NCBI RefSeq assembly: GCF_003477525.1
Contig: NZ_QUDO01000004.1
Coordinates: 1 to 64,000 of the forward strand
Reading direction: 5' to 3'
DNA length: 64,000 nt
Source of the DNA: Ruminococcus sp. AF41-9
Lineage (GTDB): Bacteria > Bacillota > Clostridia > Lachnospirales > Lachnospiraceae
The notes beneath the pieces were generated by a model. That model worked only from the letters and a program-made list of their open reading frames with translations. It was not told the origin of the DNA and searched no databases. Positions 35,301-42,928 of this stretch are shown here, piece after piece. Both the position numbers and the translations under genes were made by a program. Within the stretch, counting starts at the first letter, position 1. Every line of letters starts with the position of its first letter.

Positions 35301-35607
35301 GACATTATCCGGTGGAGAAACGTTTCAGGCTTCTTTGTCTCTGGCGTTGGGGCTTTCGGATGAGATTCAGTCAAATTCCGGGGGAATTGAGCTGGATACA
35401 ATGTTTGTGGATGAAGGTTTTGGCTCACTGGATGAGGATTCACTGGATCAGGCAATCCGTGCTTTGAAAGATCTCAGCCAGGGAAGCAGACTGGTGGGAA
35501 TTGTTTCCCATGTATCTGAACTGAAGGAGCGGATCGATAAGAAGATTATTGTGACTAAGAAGCGGACAGAGGATGGGATTGGAAGCAGTATTTGTATAGA
35601 GAGCTGA
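32332..35607 (+). CDS. sbcC: Exonuclease SbcCD subunit C (Rad50-like SMC ATPase)
   Basis: SbcC is the ATPase and coiled-coil partner of SbcD. Walker A is GDTGAGKTT (residues 35-43). Long coiled coils (about 180-500 and 560-880) surround the zinc hook CPVCGSVHHP with Cys535 and Cys538, which dimerises the complex. The C-terminal head has the signature LSGGETFQASLSLALGL and Walker B MFVDEGFGSLDED. At 1091 residues it is full length. ATGA overlap with sbcD implies coupled translation. Confidence 0.96.
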   Translation: MKPLKLTLSAFGPYADEVVIDFTQFGGQGLFLVTGDTGAGKTTIFDGITFALYGETSGGVREASMLRSKYAKPEMPTFAEFVFEYKSVVYTVKRSPDYERPKARGTGMTVQKGEALLSFSDGKAPVTKLKEVNQAVAELIGLDMKQFTQIAMIAQGDFRKLLLADTEERSNIFRKLFHTDLYKTIQERLKFEAGGLDKAYKELLRSIRQYTEQVRYAEEKPLGQQWMQMERNGFEGNLEEGLEILQEFLKIDKETLKSLNKRMKENDGELEKVNQLLGKVHKEAEAGKRRVLLTEEREELLPQLERVREEAEKAVKEPGQIQRLMLSIQKERENLERYMKLEKLSGETEDAARQIERLEKDSIMLQNRQKEMKSILEEKQTEYQVTDCVEKERAETDFQKEKTDNLFAGVYKNCGNLEFLQEKIKELEIQSGEAEKSLRQMKKELTELEEKLAVMDDLEIKENSLRMRQQQIQKIHMQQKRCRDMEKEAESKKKVYLTVSKERMEIKEVLGRMEQAYLDAQAGVLAADLQEGMPCPVCGSVHHPRLTQIPLEVPTEEELKLQKGMAEAAEKAVSEASVQAGEAAGLVQRSKEELRENFRNYLGQFLETEDTENVLMTNEFLDEQERIVKTEEGEVRKQKKVQQDLLKKKEELAGQLEQGTREFQKLQISLEKRKSQQESILEQLKEQLSGAVFSWLAEDMEQEQGSGELVLFLRQGKKASDWLGQQKNILKQRQEKLAALLEQRKLLGEQISKTQAELTGFMDRINQNQKQTAAEKSRYEQLLRQMESLKKELGERTKEEILSGIQIQTREREEREAHYKTVMEKKDVLEKRMTELDSVIASLTEQLKEAVDLSEEELNVQKENLVERKKALSSERDEIHARLEINGDMYEKVCRQQVELVKTESRWKWMKALSDTANGTITGKARIMLETYIQMQYFDRILTRANIRLMTMSSGQYELIRRKENKSRVGKTGLELDVVDHYNGTVRSVKTLSGGETFQASLSLALGLSDEIQSNSGGIELDTMFVDEGFGSLDEDSLDQAIRALKDLSQGSRLVGIVSHVSELKERIDKKIIVTKKRTEDGIGSSICIES

Positions 35608-35687
35608 CCGGATAACGGAGGAGTGTCAGATTTGTGGTGCTCCTCTGATATTTTTGAAAAAAACAGAAAAAGTTATATAAAATTAAC

Positions 35688-35716
35688 TTGACAAAAAATA
35701 TGTAATAGTATATATT
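35688..35716 (+). promoter_or_regulatory. Strong promoter of the DUF3793-flavodoxin unit
   Basis: TTGACA (35688-35693) and TATATT (35711-35716) are 17 bases apart. Transcription would begin near 35723, leaving a leader of about 175 nt. Confidence 0.8.
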
Positions 35717-35749
35717 AAGATATGAAGTTAGATATGAATAACTTGAACC

Positions 35750-35841
35750 GCTTCAGGGCTTTTCGGGGCTTCCTGTAGCAGCCATTCAGGCTTTGCATAA
35801 AACAAAGAATTAAGAGAATGTTTTGTAAAGCTTTATTTTTT
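35750..35841 (+). promoter_or_regulatory. Attenuator-like structured leader RNA upstream of DUF3793-flavodoxin
   Basis: An intrinsic terminator (5' arm GCTTTGCATAAAAC 35790-35803, 3' arm GTTTTGTAAAGC 35820-35831, then TTTATTTTTT) lies inside the leader. Before it is a hairpin GCTTCAGG/CCTGTAGC (35750-35757 with 35772-35779). The CCTG at 35772 can instead pair with CAGG at 35787-35790, which touches the terminator arm, so two exclusive folds exist. A further stem (TGGC 35844 with GCCA 35875, inner GTTAG/CTAAC) precedes the ribosome binding site. This is the layout of a riboswitch or attenuator; the class is not recognised. Confidence 0.6.
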
Positions 35842-35897
35842 GATGGCTGGTTAGCATATACTAACTGATATTCTGCCATTAAGAAAGGATACCTGAT

Positions 35898-36506
35898 ATG
35901 CTGGAAAAATCTGTGATCGAACATTGTTCACCTACATTAGCGTCTATTAAAACCGGAAATCTTTTTACATATAAATATGAATCGGAAGAAGAATTATGGA
36001 AGAGTGTGGAAGGCTTTAATGAATGTGTAAAGGAAAAAGGTGTTTCCCTCACAGTACTTCGCAAGAGTGAAAGTAAGGCACTGATTTATGTCTGCCGTCT
36101 TTCCAGCCTGGAGAGAGATTTGAAAAGACCTGGTGTGGCGAAGTTCATGAAGAAGTATGGATATGAGAGCATTGATCCTGCGTACGCACTGGAGAGGCTG
36201 AGAAGCCGTCTTGCACAGAGAGAGGATTTTCCTCATGAAATTGGACTGTTTCTGGGATATCCTCTGGGAGATGTGATCGGATTTATCAAGAATGCCGGTC
36301 AGAATTGTAAGTGTGTGGGATGCTGGAAGGTTTACTGCAATGAATGTGAAGCAGTGAAGGTTTTGCAAAATTCAAGAAATGTACCAGTGTGTATGTGCGT
36401 CTCTGGAATCAGGGCAGAAGTGTACGCCAGCTTACAGTGGCAGCCTGAGAGTAACCTGAGAATTACTGCGGATGAAAGAAACAGTAATATCTGTGAGAAA
36501 AGATGA
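35898..36506 (+). CDS. DUF3793 family protein
   Basis: The 202-residue protein has no signal peptide or membrane segment. It contains conserved blocks typical of DUF3793: the N-terminal SPTLASIKTGNLFTY, a central FPHEIGLFLGYPLGDVIGFI, and a Cys cluster NCKCVGCWKVYCNEC with four cysteines that could bind metal or a cluster. In Clostridia such genes often precede flavodoxin and iron-uptake genes, and a flavodoxin follows here by 143 bases. Its function is unknown; a role in iron-limited redox metabolism is an inference from context. AAGAAAGGAT is the ribosome binding site. Confidence 0.85.
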   Translation: MLEKSVIEHCSPTLASIKTGNLFTYKYESEEELWKSVEGFNECVKEKGVSLTVLRKSESKALIYVCRLSSLERDLKRPGVAKFMKKYGYESIDPAYALERLRSRLAQREDFPHEIGLFLGYPLGDVIGFIKNAGQNCKCVGCWKVYCNECEAVKVLQNSRNVPVCMCVSGIRAEVYASLQWQPESNLRITADERNSNICEKR

Positions 36507-36649
36507 AAAACAGAAAATATTTTCAGGTGAAATGAGTACAATAAGAGAATTGGTACAGGAATCAGTATAATAGAAAAGTTGTGAGACTTTTTATTATAAA
36601 AGAGGGTTCTGCGAAAAGAGCAGAGCGAATTTTAAGGAGGATTTTAATC

Positions 36650-37072
36650 ATGAGTAAAGTAGCAGTTGTATATTGGAGCAGCACAGGAAACACAGAGGCA
36701 ATGGCAAACGCAGTTGCAGACGGAATCAAGGAAAAAGGCGGAGAAGCTGTTCTTCATACCTGTGAGGATTTTGATGGATCTAAAGTAGCTGAGTATGATG
36801 CAATCGCTTTCGGATGCCCTGCAATGGGAGATGAAGTTCTGGAAGATACAGAATTTGAGCCAATGTTCGATGGATGTAAGGATGCTCTGAAAGGCAAAAA
36901 TATCGCTCTGTTTGGTTCCTATGGATGGGGAGACGGCGAATGGATGCGTAACTGGGAAGATTCCTGCAAAGAAATCGGTGCTAACCTTGTATGTGACAGC
37001 GTAATCTGCCAGGAAGAGCCGGATGATGAAGCTACAGACGCATGCAAAGCTTTAGGTGCAGCATTAGCATAA
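36650..37072 (+). CDS. Short-chain flavodoxin
   Basis: This is an FMN electron carrier that can replace ferredoxin when iron is scarce. The 140-residue protein has the FMN phosphate loop WSSTGNTEAMANAV (residues 8-21), the isoalloxazine loops GCPAMGDEVLED and SYGWGDGEWM, and normal short-chain length. Start chosen at 36650 after TAAGGAGG. It follows DUF3793 and likely shares its upstream promoter and leader control, though a separate start in the 143-base gap cannot be excluded. Confidence 0.95.
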   Translation: MSKVAVVYWSSTGNTEAMANAVADGIKEKGGEAVLHTCEDFDGSKVAEYDAIAFGCPAMGDEVLEDTEFEPMFDGCKDALKGKNIALFGSYGWGDGEWMRNWEDSCKEIGANLVCDSVICQEEPDDEATDACKALGAALA

Positions 37073-37131
37073 TAATAAATAACAGAATCATAACGGAATA
37101 ATAACAGAACAGAATCAGTAAGAGATATTTC

Positions 37132-37172
37132 AGGAGACTGTCAGCATGGGAAATGTGGCAGTCTCCTTTTTG
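37132..37172 (+). terminator. Terminator of the flavodoxin gene
   Basis: AGGAGACTG and CAGTCTCCT arms are followed by TTTTTGC. Confidence 0.85.
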
Positions 37173-37185
37173 CTGTTATACTATA

Positions 37186-37575
37186 TTATGCAAAATGGAC
37201 AATCTCCAGCAGTTTTTCGGAGACTGTTCTGCCGGTTTTATCGCTTGCATGCAGAAGCAGATATTCCAGGGAACTGTTTTCCAAAATCGGTGCGAAATGC
37301 TGATCATATAGTACCTGATTGTTTACAAATAAAGAAGGATGAAACAAAATACAGACAAAATAGCAGTCCTGCTGTTCACAGGCGTAGCCGTAATGCATCT
37401 GCCTTGCGTTGACCATCAGGGAATCTCCCTCATTCAGGATCGTTCGTTTTCCGTTGACCATCAGGGAATCTCCCTCATTCAGGATCGTTCGTTTTCCGTT
37501 TACATAATATCTCATTTTTCCCTTGATAATGTAGATCCATTCGATGTCATCGTGCCAGTGGCAGGGTGCACACAT
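37186..37575 (-). pseudogene. AraC-family regulator remnant (cupin part only) with an internal duplication
   Basis: On the minus strand 129 codons encode a cupin sensor part: CHWHDDIEWIYIIKGKMRYY, GKRTILNEGDSLMV, ARQMHYGYACEQQDCYFVCI. The DNA-binding half expected for a protein of about 280 residues is missing; the ORF ends LLEIVHFA. The N-terminus also lacks the first residues before the HWH strand. A 15-codon block (GKRTILNEGDSLMVN) is present twice in a row and would add an extra strand pair to the cupin. It adjoins a collapsed MATE gene in the opposite direction. Confidence 0.75.
37408..37497. repeat. Perfect 45-bp tandem duplication
   Basis: Positions 37408-37452 are repeated identically at 37453-37497. 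The unit is 15 codons long, so the frame of the surrounding AraC remnant is kept. Perfect identity indicates a recent event or a misassembly. Confidence 0.95.
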
Positions 37576-37603
37576 ATCATAATAGGAAGAAAGATATGCA
37601 GCA

Positions 37604-38097
37604 CGGATATATAAGGGGATTCCGGCAATGGGAATTGCGGGTGCGGCACTGGCTACTACGGTTTCCAGAGGGATGGAACTGGCACTGACTTTGTATGAAA
37701 ATACTTTGCGTTCACAGGTATGTATACGGTTGAAATATATCCGGCACAGTTCAGAAAAATTAAAAAGAGATTTCTGGCATTATACTGCTCCGATTCTTGG
37801 CAATGAGCTTGGGAAAGGAAACCTGAAACAGGCAAGGGAATATGGTGACAGGCTTTTTAAGATTGCAGTATTTACAGGTGCGGTTTCAGGCATTATACTG
37901 TTAGCAGTGAGCCCGGTGGGTATGATCGCAGCATTTGTGCTTAAACTTCCGGTCATGGTGGTCTATTTTATCATCAGTATGGACGAAGTGATCAAAGTTC
38001 CGGCAGTTTACAGACATTATAAGAAATATAAGTGGGTGAAGAATCTTACAGAGAATAACAGTGATTACGGGGTATCCGGCAGTGTCAGTGAAGGATG
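37604..38097 (+). pseudogene. MATE-family efflux transporter remnant with large internal deletions
   Basis: Three pieces of one transporter are joined in frame: IPAMGIAGAALATTVSRGMEL and RDFWHYTAPIL from the middle, GNELGKGNLKQAREYGDRLFKIA with AVSPVGMIAAF from later helices, and LKLPVMVVYFIISMDEVIKVPAVYRHYKKYKWVKNLT from the C-terminal end. MATE proteins have about 450 residues and 12 helices; only about 160 residues remain. Helices between the pieces are gone, so it cannot transport. It is probably the former partner of the AraC remnant on its left. Confidence 0.8.
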
Positions 38098-38167
38098 ACA
38101 GAAAGTAATAATAAAAATAAAAAATATAAAATCATAAATTTATAAAATGATAAAGGAGAATACGACA

Positions 38168-38797
38168 ATGAATCAGAGAGAAAGAATGTTAAGTGGACTT
38201 CCGTATAAGGCATGGTTAGATGGTCTGGAAGAGGACAGACAGGCATGCAAGCAGAAAATTTATGAGTTTAATCAACTTCCACCATCAAGACAGAGCAAGG
38301 AAGCACCACAGATGATCAAGAATCTTTTTGGAAAAACAGGAGAGAATGTATGGGTGGAAGCACCGTTTCACTGTGATTATGGATGGAATATTGAGGTGGG
38401 AGAAAACTTTTATTCCAATTATAATCTGACCATTCTTGATGTGGGTAAGGTTACGCTGGGAAAAAATGTGCAGATCGCACCGAATGTTTCCATTTATACT
38501 GCCGGACATCCGGTACATCCGGACAGCCGTAATTCGGGGTATGAGTATGGAATCCCTGTGACAGTGGGAGATAATGTATGGATCGGAGGAAATACTGTGA
38601 TCCTTCCGGGCGTAACGATCGGAAACAATGTTGTGATCGGTGCTGGAAGTGTGGTTTCTAAGGACATTCCGGATAATATGATCGCAGTCGGAAATCCATG
38701 CAAAGTGATCCGCGAGATTACGGATGAAGACAGAATCTATTATTTTAAGAAGCAGAAATTTGATGAAGAAGCATGGGACGAAATTAAGAATAAATAA
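38168..38797 (+). CDS. maa: Sugar O-acetyltransferase, maltose/galactoside acetyltransferase type
   Basis: The enzyme acetylates a sugar hydroxyl with acetyl-CoA. The 209-residue protein (start chosen at MNQRERML after AAAGGAG) has the N-terminal Mac domain (MLSGLPYKAWLDGLEEDR; about 5-55) and a left-handed beta-helix of hexapeptide repeats (about 70-185). The catalytic His lies in IYTAGHPVHP. GDNVWIGGNTVILPGVTIG and VVIGAGSVVSKDIP are typical repeats. The exact sugar is unknown. It stands alone between a transporter remnant and the SPFH gene. Confidence 0.93.
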   Translation: MNQRERMLSGLPYKAWLDGLEEDRQACKQKIYEFNQLPPSRQSKEAPQMIKNLFGKTGENVWVEAPFHCDYGWNIEVGENFYSNYNLTILDVGKVTLGKNVQIAPNVSIYTAGHPVHPDSRNSGYEYGIPVTVGDNVWIGGNTVILPGVTIGNNVVIGAGSVVSKDIPDNMIAVGNPCKVIREITDEDRIYYFKKQKFDEEAWDEIKNK

Positions 38798-39210
38798 GGG
38801 ACAGATGAAGCGTTTGGATGATTCTGCGAAAGGCAGAGAATCAGGGACAGACAGCAGCATTGTCCGGAAATAAAAGAAAAAGAAGATAAGATAGCTGTTG
38901 TATAGACGGGTGGTTTATGCAGCAGCTATTTTCATGCGCTGGAGCGCCATGACGCAGGCAGAGAATTCTGCAAGAAGAATTTATTCCTGTGGTTCATTCA
39001 TATGATATAACAAGATGTTGTAAAATGACAGAAAAAGGGAGTTTTGGCTCATGACAGACAGGAAAAGCTGTGGTATGATGGGACTATAGAAAGAGAATTC
39101 ATGTAATTGTAAGAAAATATTACTTCAGGAAAATATTACTTTAAGGGATAATATTTTATGGAATTACAACAGATTCAGAAAGAATGAAAATCAGAAAAGG
39201 GGTATAGAAT
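38798..39210 (+). other. Intergenic region with two hairpins and a weak promoter
   Basis: No gene is seen. A GATTCT/AGAATC hairpin lies at about 38819-38842. A terminator-like stem ATAGCTG...CAGCTATTTTC lies at about 38890-38933 and may end maa transcription. GCAGAGAATTCTGC near 38960 is another small inverted repeat. A weak promoter (ATGACA, 17 bases, TATGAT, near 39052-39080) could serve the SPFH gene. Confidence 0.4.
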
Positions 39211-40506
39211 ATGGGATTAATAAAAGCGGCAGCAGGTGCATTAGGTGGAACAATGGCGGATCAGTGGAAAGAATTTTTTTACTGTGATGCGATCGAGAAT
39301 GAGGTACTGGCAGTAAAGGGAGAGAAACGTGTCAGTGGACGTTCTTCCAATAAGAGAGGGAATGACAATATTATTTCAAGCGGTTCCGGAATTGCTGTGG
39401 CAGACGGTCAGTGTATGATCATTGTAGAGCAGGGAAAAGTTGTGGAAGTATGTGCGGAACCGGGTGAGTTTACTTATGACAGTTCCACGGAGCCGAGTCT
39501 TTTTACAGGCGGACTGGGTCAGGGAATTCTTAAGACTTTTGAGATGGTAAAGAAGCGTTTTGAATATGGCGGAGATACCGGAAAAGATCAGAGAGTGTAT
39601 TATTTTAACACAAAAGAACTCGTTGGAAATAAGTTTGGAACTGCGAATCCGATTCCTTTCCGTGTAGTAGATCGTAATATTGGTCTGGATATTGATGTTT
39701 CTGTGCGCTGCAATGGTGTTTATTCCTATAAGATTGTTGACCCGCTTCTGTTTTATACCAATGTATGTGGAAATTTCGAGCAGCAGTATGACAGAGAAGA
39801 AATTTCCGGTCAGCTTAAGACGGAATTTATCAGTGCGTTGCAGCCGGCTTTTGCAAAGATTTCAGAATTGCAGATCCGTCCAAGTGCGATTCCGGGACAT
39901 GTACAGGAACTGTGTGATGCCATGAATGAGGCACTTACAAAGAAATGGCTGGAGACGAGAGGTCTTGCGGTGGTTTCCATTGCCATGAATCCTGTGACAC
40001 TTCCGGAAGAAGATGCGCAGATGATCAAAGAAGCGCAGAGAACAGCGATCATGAGAGATCCGACTATGGCGGCAGCGACTCTCGCAGGGGCACAGGCTGA
40101 TGCCATGAAAGCAGCGGCTTCCAATACTGCCGGTGCGATGACCGGATTTATGGGAATGGGCATGGCAAATCAGGCTGGCGGTGCAGATATGCAGAGCCTT
40201 TTCCAGATGGGAGCACAGCAGCAGACTCAGGCAGCACAGACACAGGAAGCGCCGAAGATGCAGCCGTCGTCCGTAGCAGGTACATGGAAATGTGAATGTG
40301 GTGCAGAAAACACCGGTAAATTCTGCGCAGAGTGTGGAAAGCCGAAACCACAGCCTGCAACTTGGACCTGTAGCTGTGGCTCTGTAAATACCGGTAAATT
40401 CTGTCCGGAATGTGGCAAACCAAAACCACAGGAAGAATGGACCTGCAGCTGCGGTGCTGTAAATAAAGGAAAGTTCTGTGCGGAGTGTGGAAGTCCAAGG
40501 CCATGA
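39211..40506 (+). CDS. SPFH-domain protein with three C-terminal zinc ribbons (YdjI-like)
   Basis: The 431-residue protein has an SPFH/virion-core-like domain at about 15-290 (NEVLAVKGEKRVSGRSSNKR; PIPFRVVDRNIGLDIDVSVR), an Ala/Gln-rich linker with many Met (about 290-355), and three zinc-ribbon repeats each with CxCG...FCxECG (about 358-431). In Bacillus, YdjI acts with YdjG and YdjH to place the stress protein PspA at the membrane. Genes like YdjG and YdjH follow here directly, so the three likely form one complex and operon. AAAGGGG is the ribosome binding site. No PspA gene is next to them. Confidence 0.85.
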   Translation: MGLIKAAAGALGGTMADQWKEFFYCDAIENEVLAVKGEKRVSGRSSNKRGNDNIISSGSGIAVADGQCMIIVEQGKVVEVCAEPGEFTYDSSTEPSLFTGGLGQGILKTFEMVKKRFEYGGDTGKDQRVYYFNTKELVGNKFGTANPIPFRVVDRNIGLDIDVSVRCNGVYSYKIVDPLLFYTNVCGNFEQQYDREEISGQLKTEFISALQPAFAKISELQIRPSAIPGHVQELCDAMNEALTKKWLETRGLAVVSIAMNPVTLPEEDAQMIKEAQRTAIMRDPTMAAATLAGAQADAMKAAASNTAGAMTGFMGMGMANQAGGADMQSLFQMGAQQQTQAAQTQEAPKMQPSSVAGTWKCECGAENTGKFCAECGKPKPQPATWTCSCGSVNTGKFCPECGKPKPQEEWTCSCGAVNKGKFCAECGSPRP

Positions 40507-40568
40507 CCGAATATACAAAAATAAGAAAATAATAGAAGCAGAAATAAAGAAATGAGGAGGAGATGCCG

Positions 40569-41657
40569 ATGTCAGATCTGAAAGAGTATAAATGTCCGGC
40601 ATGTGGCGGTTCGGTAGAGTTTGACAGTCATTCACAGAAAATGAAGTGTCCATACTGCGATACAGAATTTGAACTGGATACGCTCAAAGCCTATGATGAA
40701 CAGCTGGAAAAAGAAGCAGAACAGAAAGATGATATTTCCGGCTGGCAGACAGATGCGGGAAGTGAGTGGCAGGAGGGTGAGACGGAAGGAATGAATGTTT
40801 ACACCTGTAAGTCCTGCGGCGGCGAGATTATAGCACATGAGAATACAGGGGCATCGAACTGCCCGTTCTGCGGAAATCCGGTTATTATGACTGAGAAATT
40901 CAGCGGAGCTTTAAGACCGGATCTGGTCATTCCTTTCAAACTGGATAAAAAAGCAGCAAAAGAGGCTTATTATAAACACATTAAAGGAAAGAAGCTGCTG
41001 CCGAAAGTATTCCGGAAAGAGAACCATATTGATGAGATCAAAGGTGTGTATGTACCATTCTGGCTCTTTGATGCGGATGTGGATGCAAATGCGCGCTATA
41101 AGGCGACGAAGGTCAGAGTATGGAGTGACAGCGATTATGATTACACGGAGACCAGCTATTATTCTGTGGAGAGAGCAGGGAATATGGCATTTGCCGCAGT
41201 GCCGGTGGATGGCTCTTCCAGCATGGCAGATGATCTGATGGAATCAATTGAGCCATTTAAACTGAAAGATGCGGTGGATTTTCAGACGGCATACCTGTCC
41301 GGGTATCTGGCAGATAAATATGATGTGACTTCCGAAGAAACGGTACAGCGTGCGCATGAGCGTATGAAAAGAAGTGCGGAAGAAGTCCTTGCAGACACTG
41401 TAAAAGGATATGCAACTGTGACACCGGAAAATACGAATGTCAAAGTATCCGGAGGTGCTGCGAAATATGCACTGTATCCGGTATGGATTCTGAATACAAC
41501 CTGGAAAGACAAAAAGTATATTTTTGCAATGAACGGACAGACCGGGAAAATGACCGGAGATCTTCCGATTGATAATGGAACTTATGTGAAATGGCTGGCA
41601 GGTCTGACGGCAGTATTTTCAGTGATTGCCTATCTGGCTGTCTGGCTGATTTATTAG
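40569..41657 (+). CDS. Zinc-ribbon membrane protein (YdjG-like)
   Basis: Start chosen at 40569 (MSDLKEYKCPACGG), 8 bases after GAGGAGG; ATG 40563 is too close to that site. The 362-residue protein begins with two zinc ribbons (CPACGG/CPYCDT at about 9-31 and CKSCGG/CPFCGN at about 78-102). A central domain with VYVPFWLFDADVDANARYKA follows and a single membrane helix closes the protein (VKWLAGLTAVFSVIAYLAVW). This is the layout of B. subtilis YdjG. It lies 62 bases after the YdjI-like gene and 25 bases before the YdjH-like gene. Confidence 0.82.
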   Translation: MSDLKEYKCPACGGSVEFDSHSQKMKCPYCDTEFELDTLKAYDEQLEKEAEQKDDISGWQTDAGSEWQEGETEGMNVYTCKSCGGEIIAHENTGASNCPFCGNPVIMTEKFSGALRPDLVIPFKLDKKAAKEAYYKHIKGKKLLPKVFRKENHIDEIKGVYVPFWLFDADVDANARYKATKVRVWSDSDYDYTETSYYSVERAGNMAFAAVPVDGSSSMADDLMESIEPFKLKDAVDFQTAYLSGYLADKYDVTSEETVQRAHERMKRSAEEVLADTVKGYATVTPENTNVKVSGGAAKYALYPVWILNTTWKDKKYIFAMNGQTGKMTGDLPIDNGTYVKWLAGLTAVFSVIAYLAVWLIY

Positions 41658-41682
41658 GGCGGCTGTGAAAGGAGACTGTTTT

Positions 41683-42510
41683 ATGATGAAAAAAAAGATA
41701 ATTCCCGGTTTTCTGGCGGCAGCCCTGACTGTATCAGGTCTGTTCGTGGTACCGGCTGTGAGTGTGGAGGCAGCAGAGGATTCCCATCCCGTAAGACTGG
41801 TCGATTATGCAGAACTGCTGGATGATACTGAATATACGGAACTGGAGTCAAAACTTGACCGGATCAGTGAGGAATATGACTGCGACGTGGCAGTCATCAC
41901 GGAAGACAGCATCGATGGAGAAGATGAAGTTGCATATGCAGATGACTTCTTTGATTATAATGATTATGGCATGGGAGAAGATAAAAGCGGCGTTCTTTTT
42001 CTGATCACCATGTCAGAACGTAAATGGTGTATCTCCACTCATGGAGCTGCCATAGATATTTTTACAGATCGTGGTCAGGAATACATATCCGGAGAGATAA
42101 AACCGTCGTTGTCGGCGGGCGATTACTATGAAGCGTTTGATACATTTGCAGATCTGTGCGAACAGTTTATCATTCAGGCTGAGTCAGGGGAGCCTTATGA
42201 TGTGGACAATATGCCTGAGAAATCCATGTCACCGGCTGTCTGGATTCCTGTTTCCCTGGGGATCGGACTGGTGATCTCACTGATCATCACCGGAGTGATG
42301 CGTGGACAGATGAAGTCCGTGCGCAGAAAACCGGACGCTGCGGATTATATGCAGAAAGACAGCCTGCACATTACCAGAAAAAATGACCTGTTTCTGTATC
42401 ATCAGATTTCCAGAAGTGCAAAACCGAAGAATGAAGATTCCGGAGGAGGAAGCAGTACACATACAAGTTCTTCAGGGGAAACGCACGGGGGATCCAGCGG
42501 TTCATTCTAA
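41683..42510 (+). CDS. TPM-domain membrane protein (YdjH-like)
   Basis: Start chosen at ATG 41683 after AAAGGAGA; GTG 41665 lies before that site. The 275-residue protein has a signal peptide (KKKIIPGFLAAALTVSGLFV), an extracellular TPM domain at about 35-165 (RLVDYAELLDDTEYTELESK; DKSGVLFLITMSERKW), a membrane helix (about 185-206), a cytoplasmic segment and a Ser/Gly-rich tail ending GGSSGSF. This matches YdjH/DUF477 proteins of B. subtilis that cooperate with YdjG and YdjI. It closes the three-gene set. Confidence 0.85.
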   Translation: MMKKKIIPGFLAAALTVSGLFVVPAVSVEAAEDSHPVRLVDYAELLDDTEYTELESKLDRISEEYDCDVAVITEDSIDGEDEVAYADDFFDYNDYGMGEDKSGVLFLITMSERKWCISTHGAAIDIFTDRGQEYISGEIKPSLSAGDYYEAFDTFADLCEQFIIQAESGEPYDVDNMPEKSMSPAVWIPVSLGIGLVISLIITGVMRGQMKSVRRKPDAADYMQKDSLHITRKNDLFLYHQISRSAKPKNEDSGGGSSTHTSSSGETHGGSSGSF

Positions 42511-42928
42511 GCAGAAAGGAAGAGGGTGTATTCTGACGATATCTGCTTTTTGCTGAAACGGATCAGAAAGATTTATTGATAATAAAAGAAAACTACAGAA
42601 AATCCTGTTTTTATATCCTTTCTGTCCGGCGTAAAGCTGTGCAGGGAACCGGATTGTGAATATCCGCCTGACAGATGCCGGAAAGGGAACATTTTATATA
42701 TAGAAATGTTTGCCATGGGGATATAGAATCGGGATTTTCTTTTTGGTACTTTTGTGGAAAAAGGGATTCTGAACAAAAATATGGAGGATATCAGTTGCAA
42801 GAGAGATAAGAATATGCTACAGTACAAAGTGGCTTGCTCTGTAAAAAACAGTCAGGCTGCTGCGGTCTGGAAATCATTTGTCCAAATCGTTATGAAACCA
42901 AATAAAAAATAGAAACGATGGAGAGAAC
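42511..42928 (+). other. Intergenic region before the surface-polymer locus
   Basis: No gene is supported in these 418 bases. A weak stem GCAGA...TCTGCTTTTT (42512-42552) may terminate the TPM gene. The rest is AT-rich in its second half. A poor promoter-like TTGCAA, 17 bases, TACAGT lies near 42795-42823. Confidence 0.4.

Noticed and set aside
35722..35778. An 18-codon ORF (MKLDMNNLNRFRAFRGFL) in the leader before DUF3793 that could be an attenuation peptide
   Set aside because: Its ATG falls at or before the predicted transcription start and no ribosome binding site precedes either ATG, so translation is unlikely; the terminator/hairpin logic does not need it.
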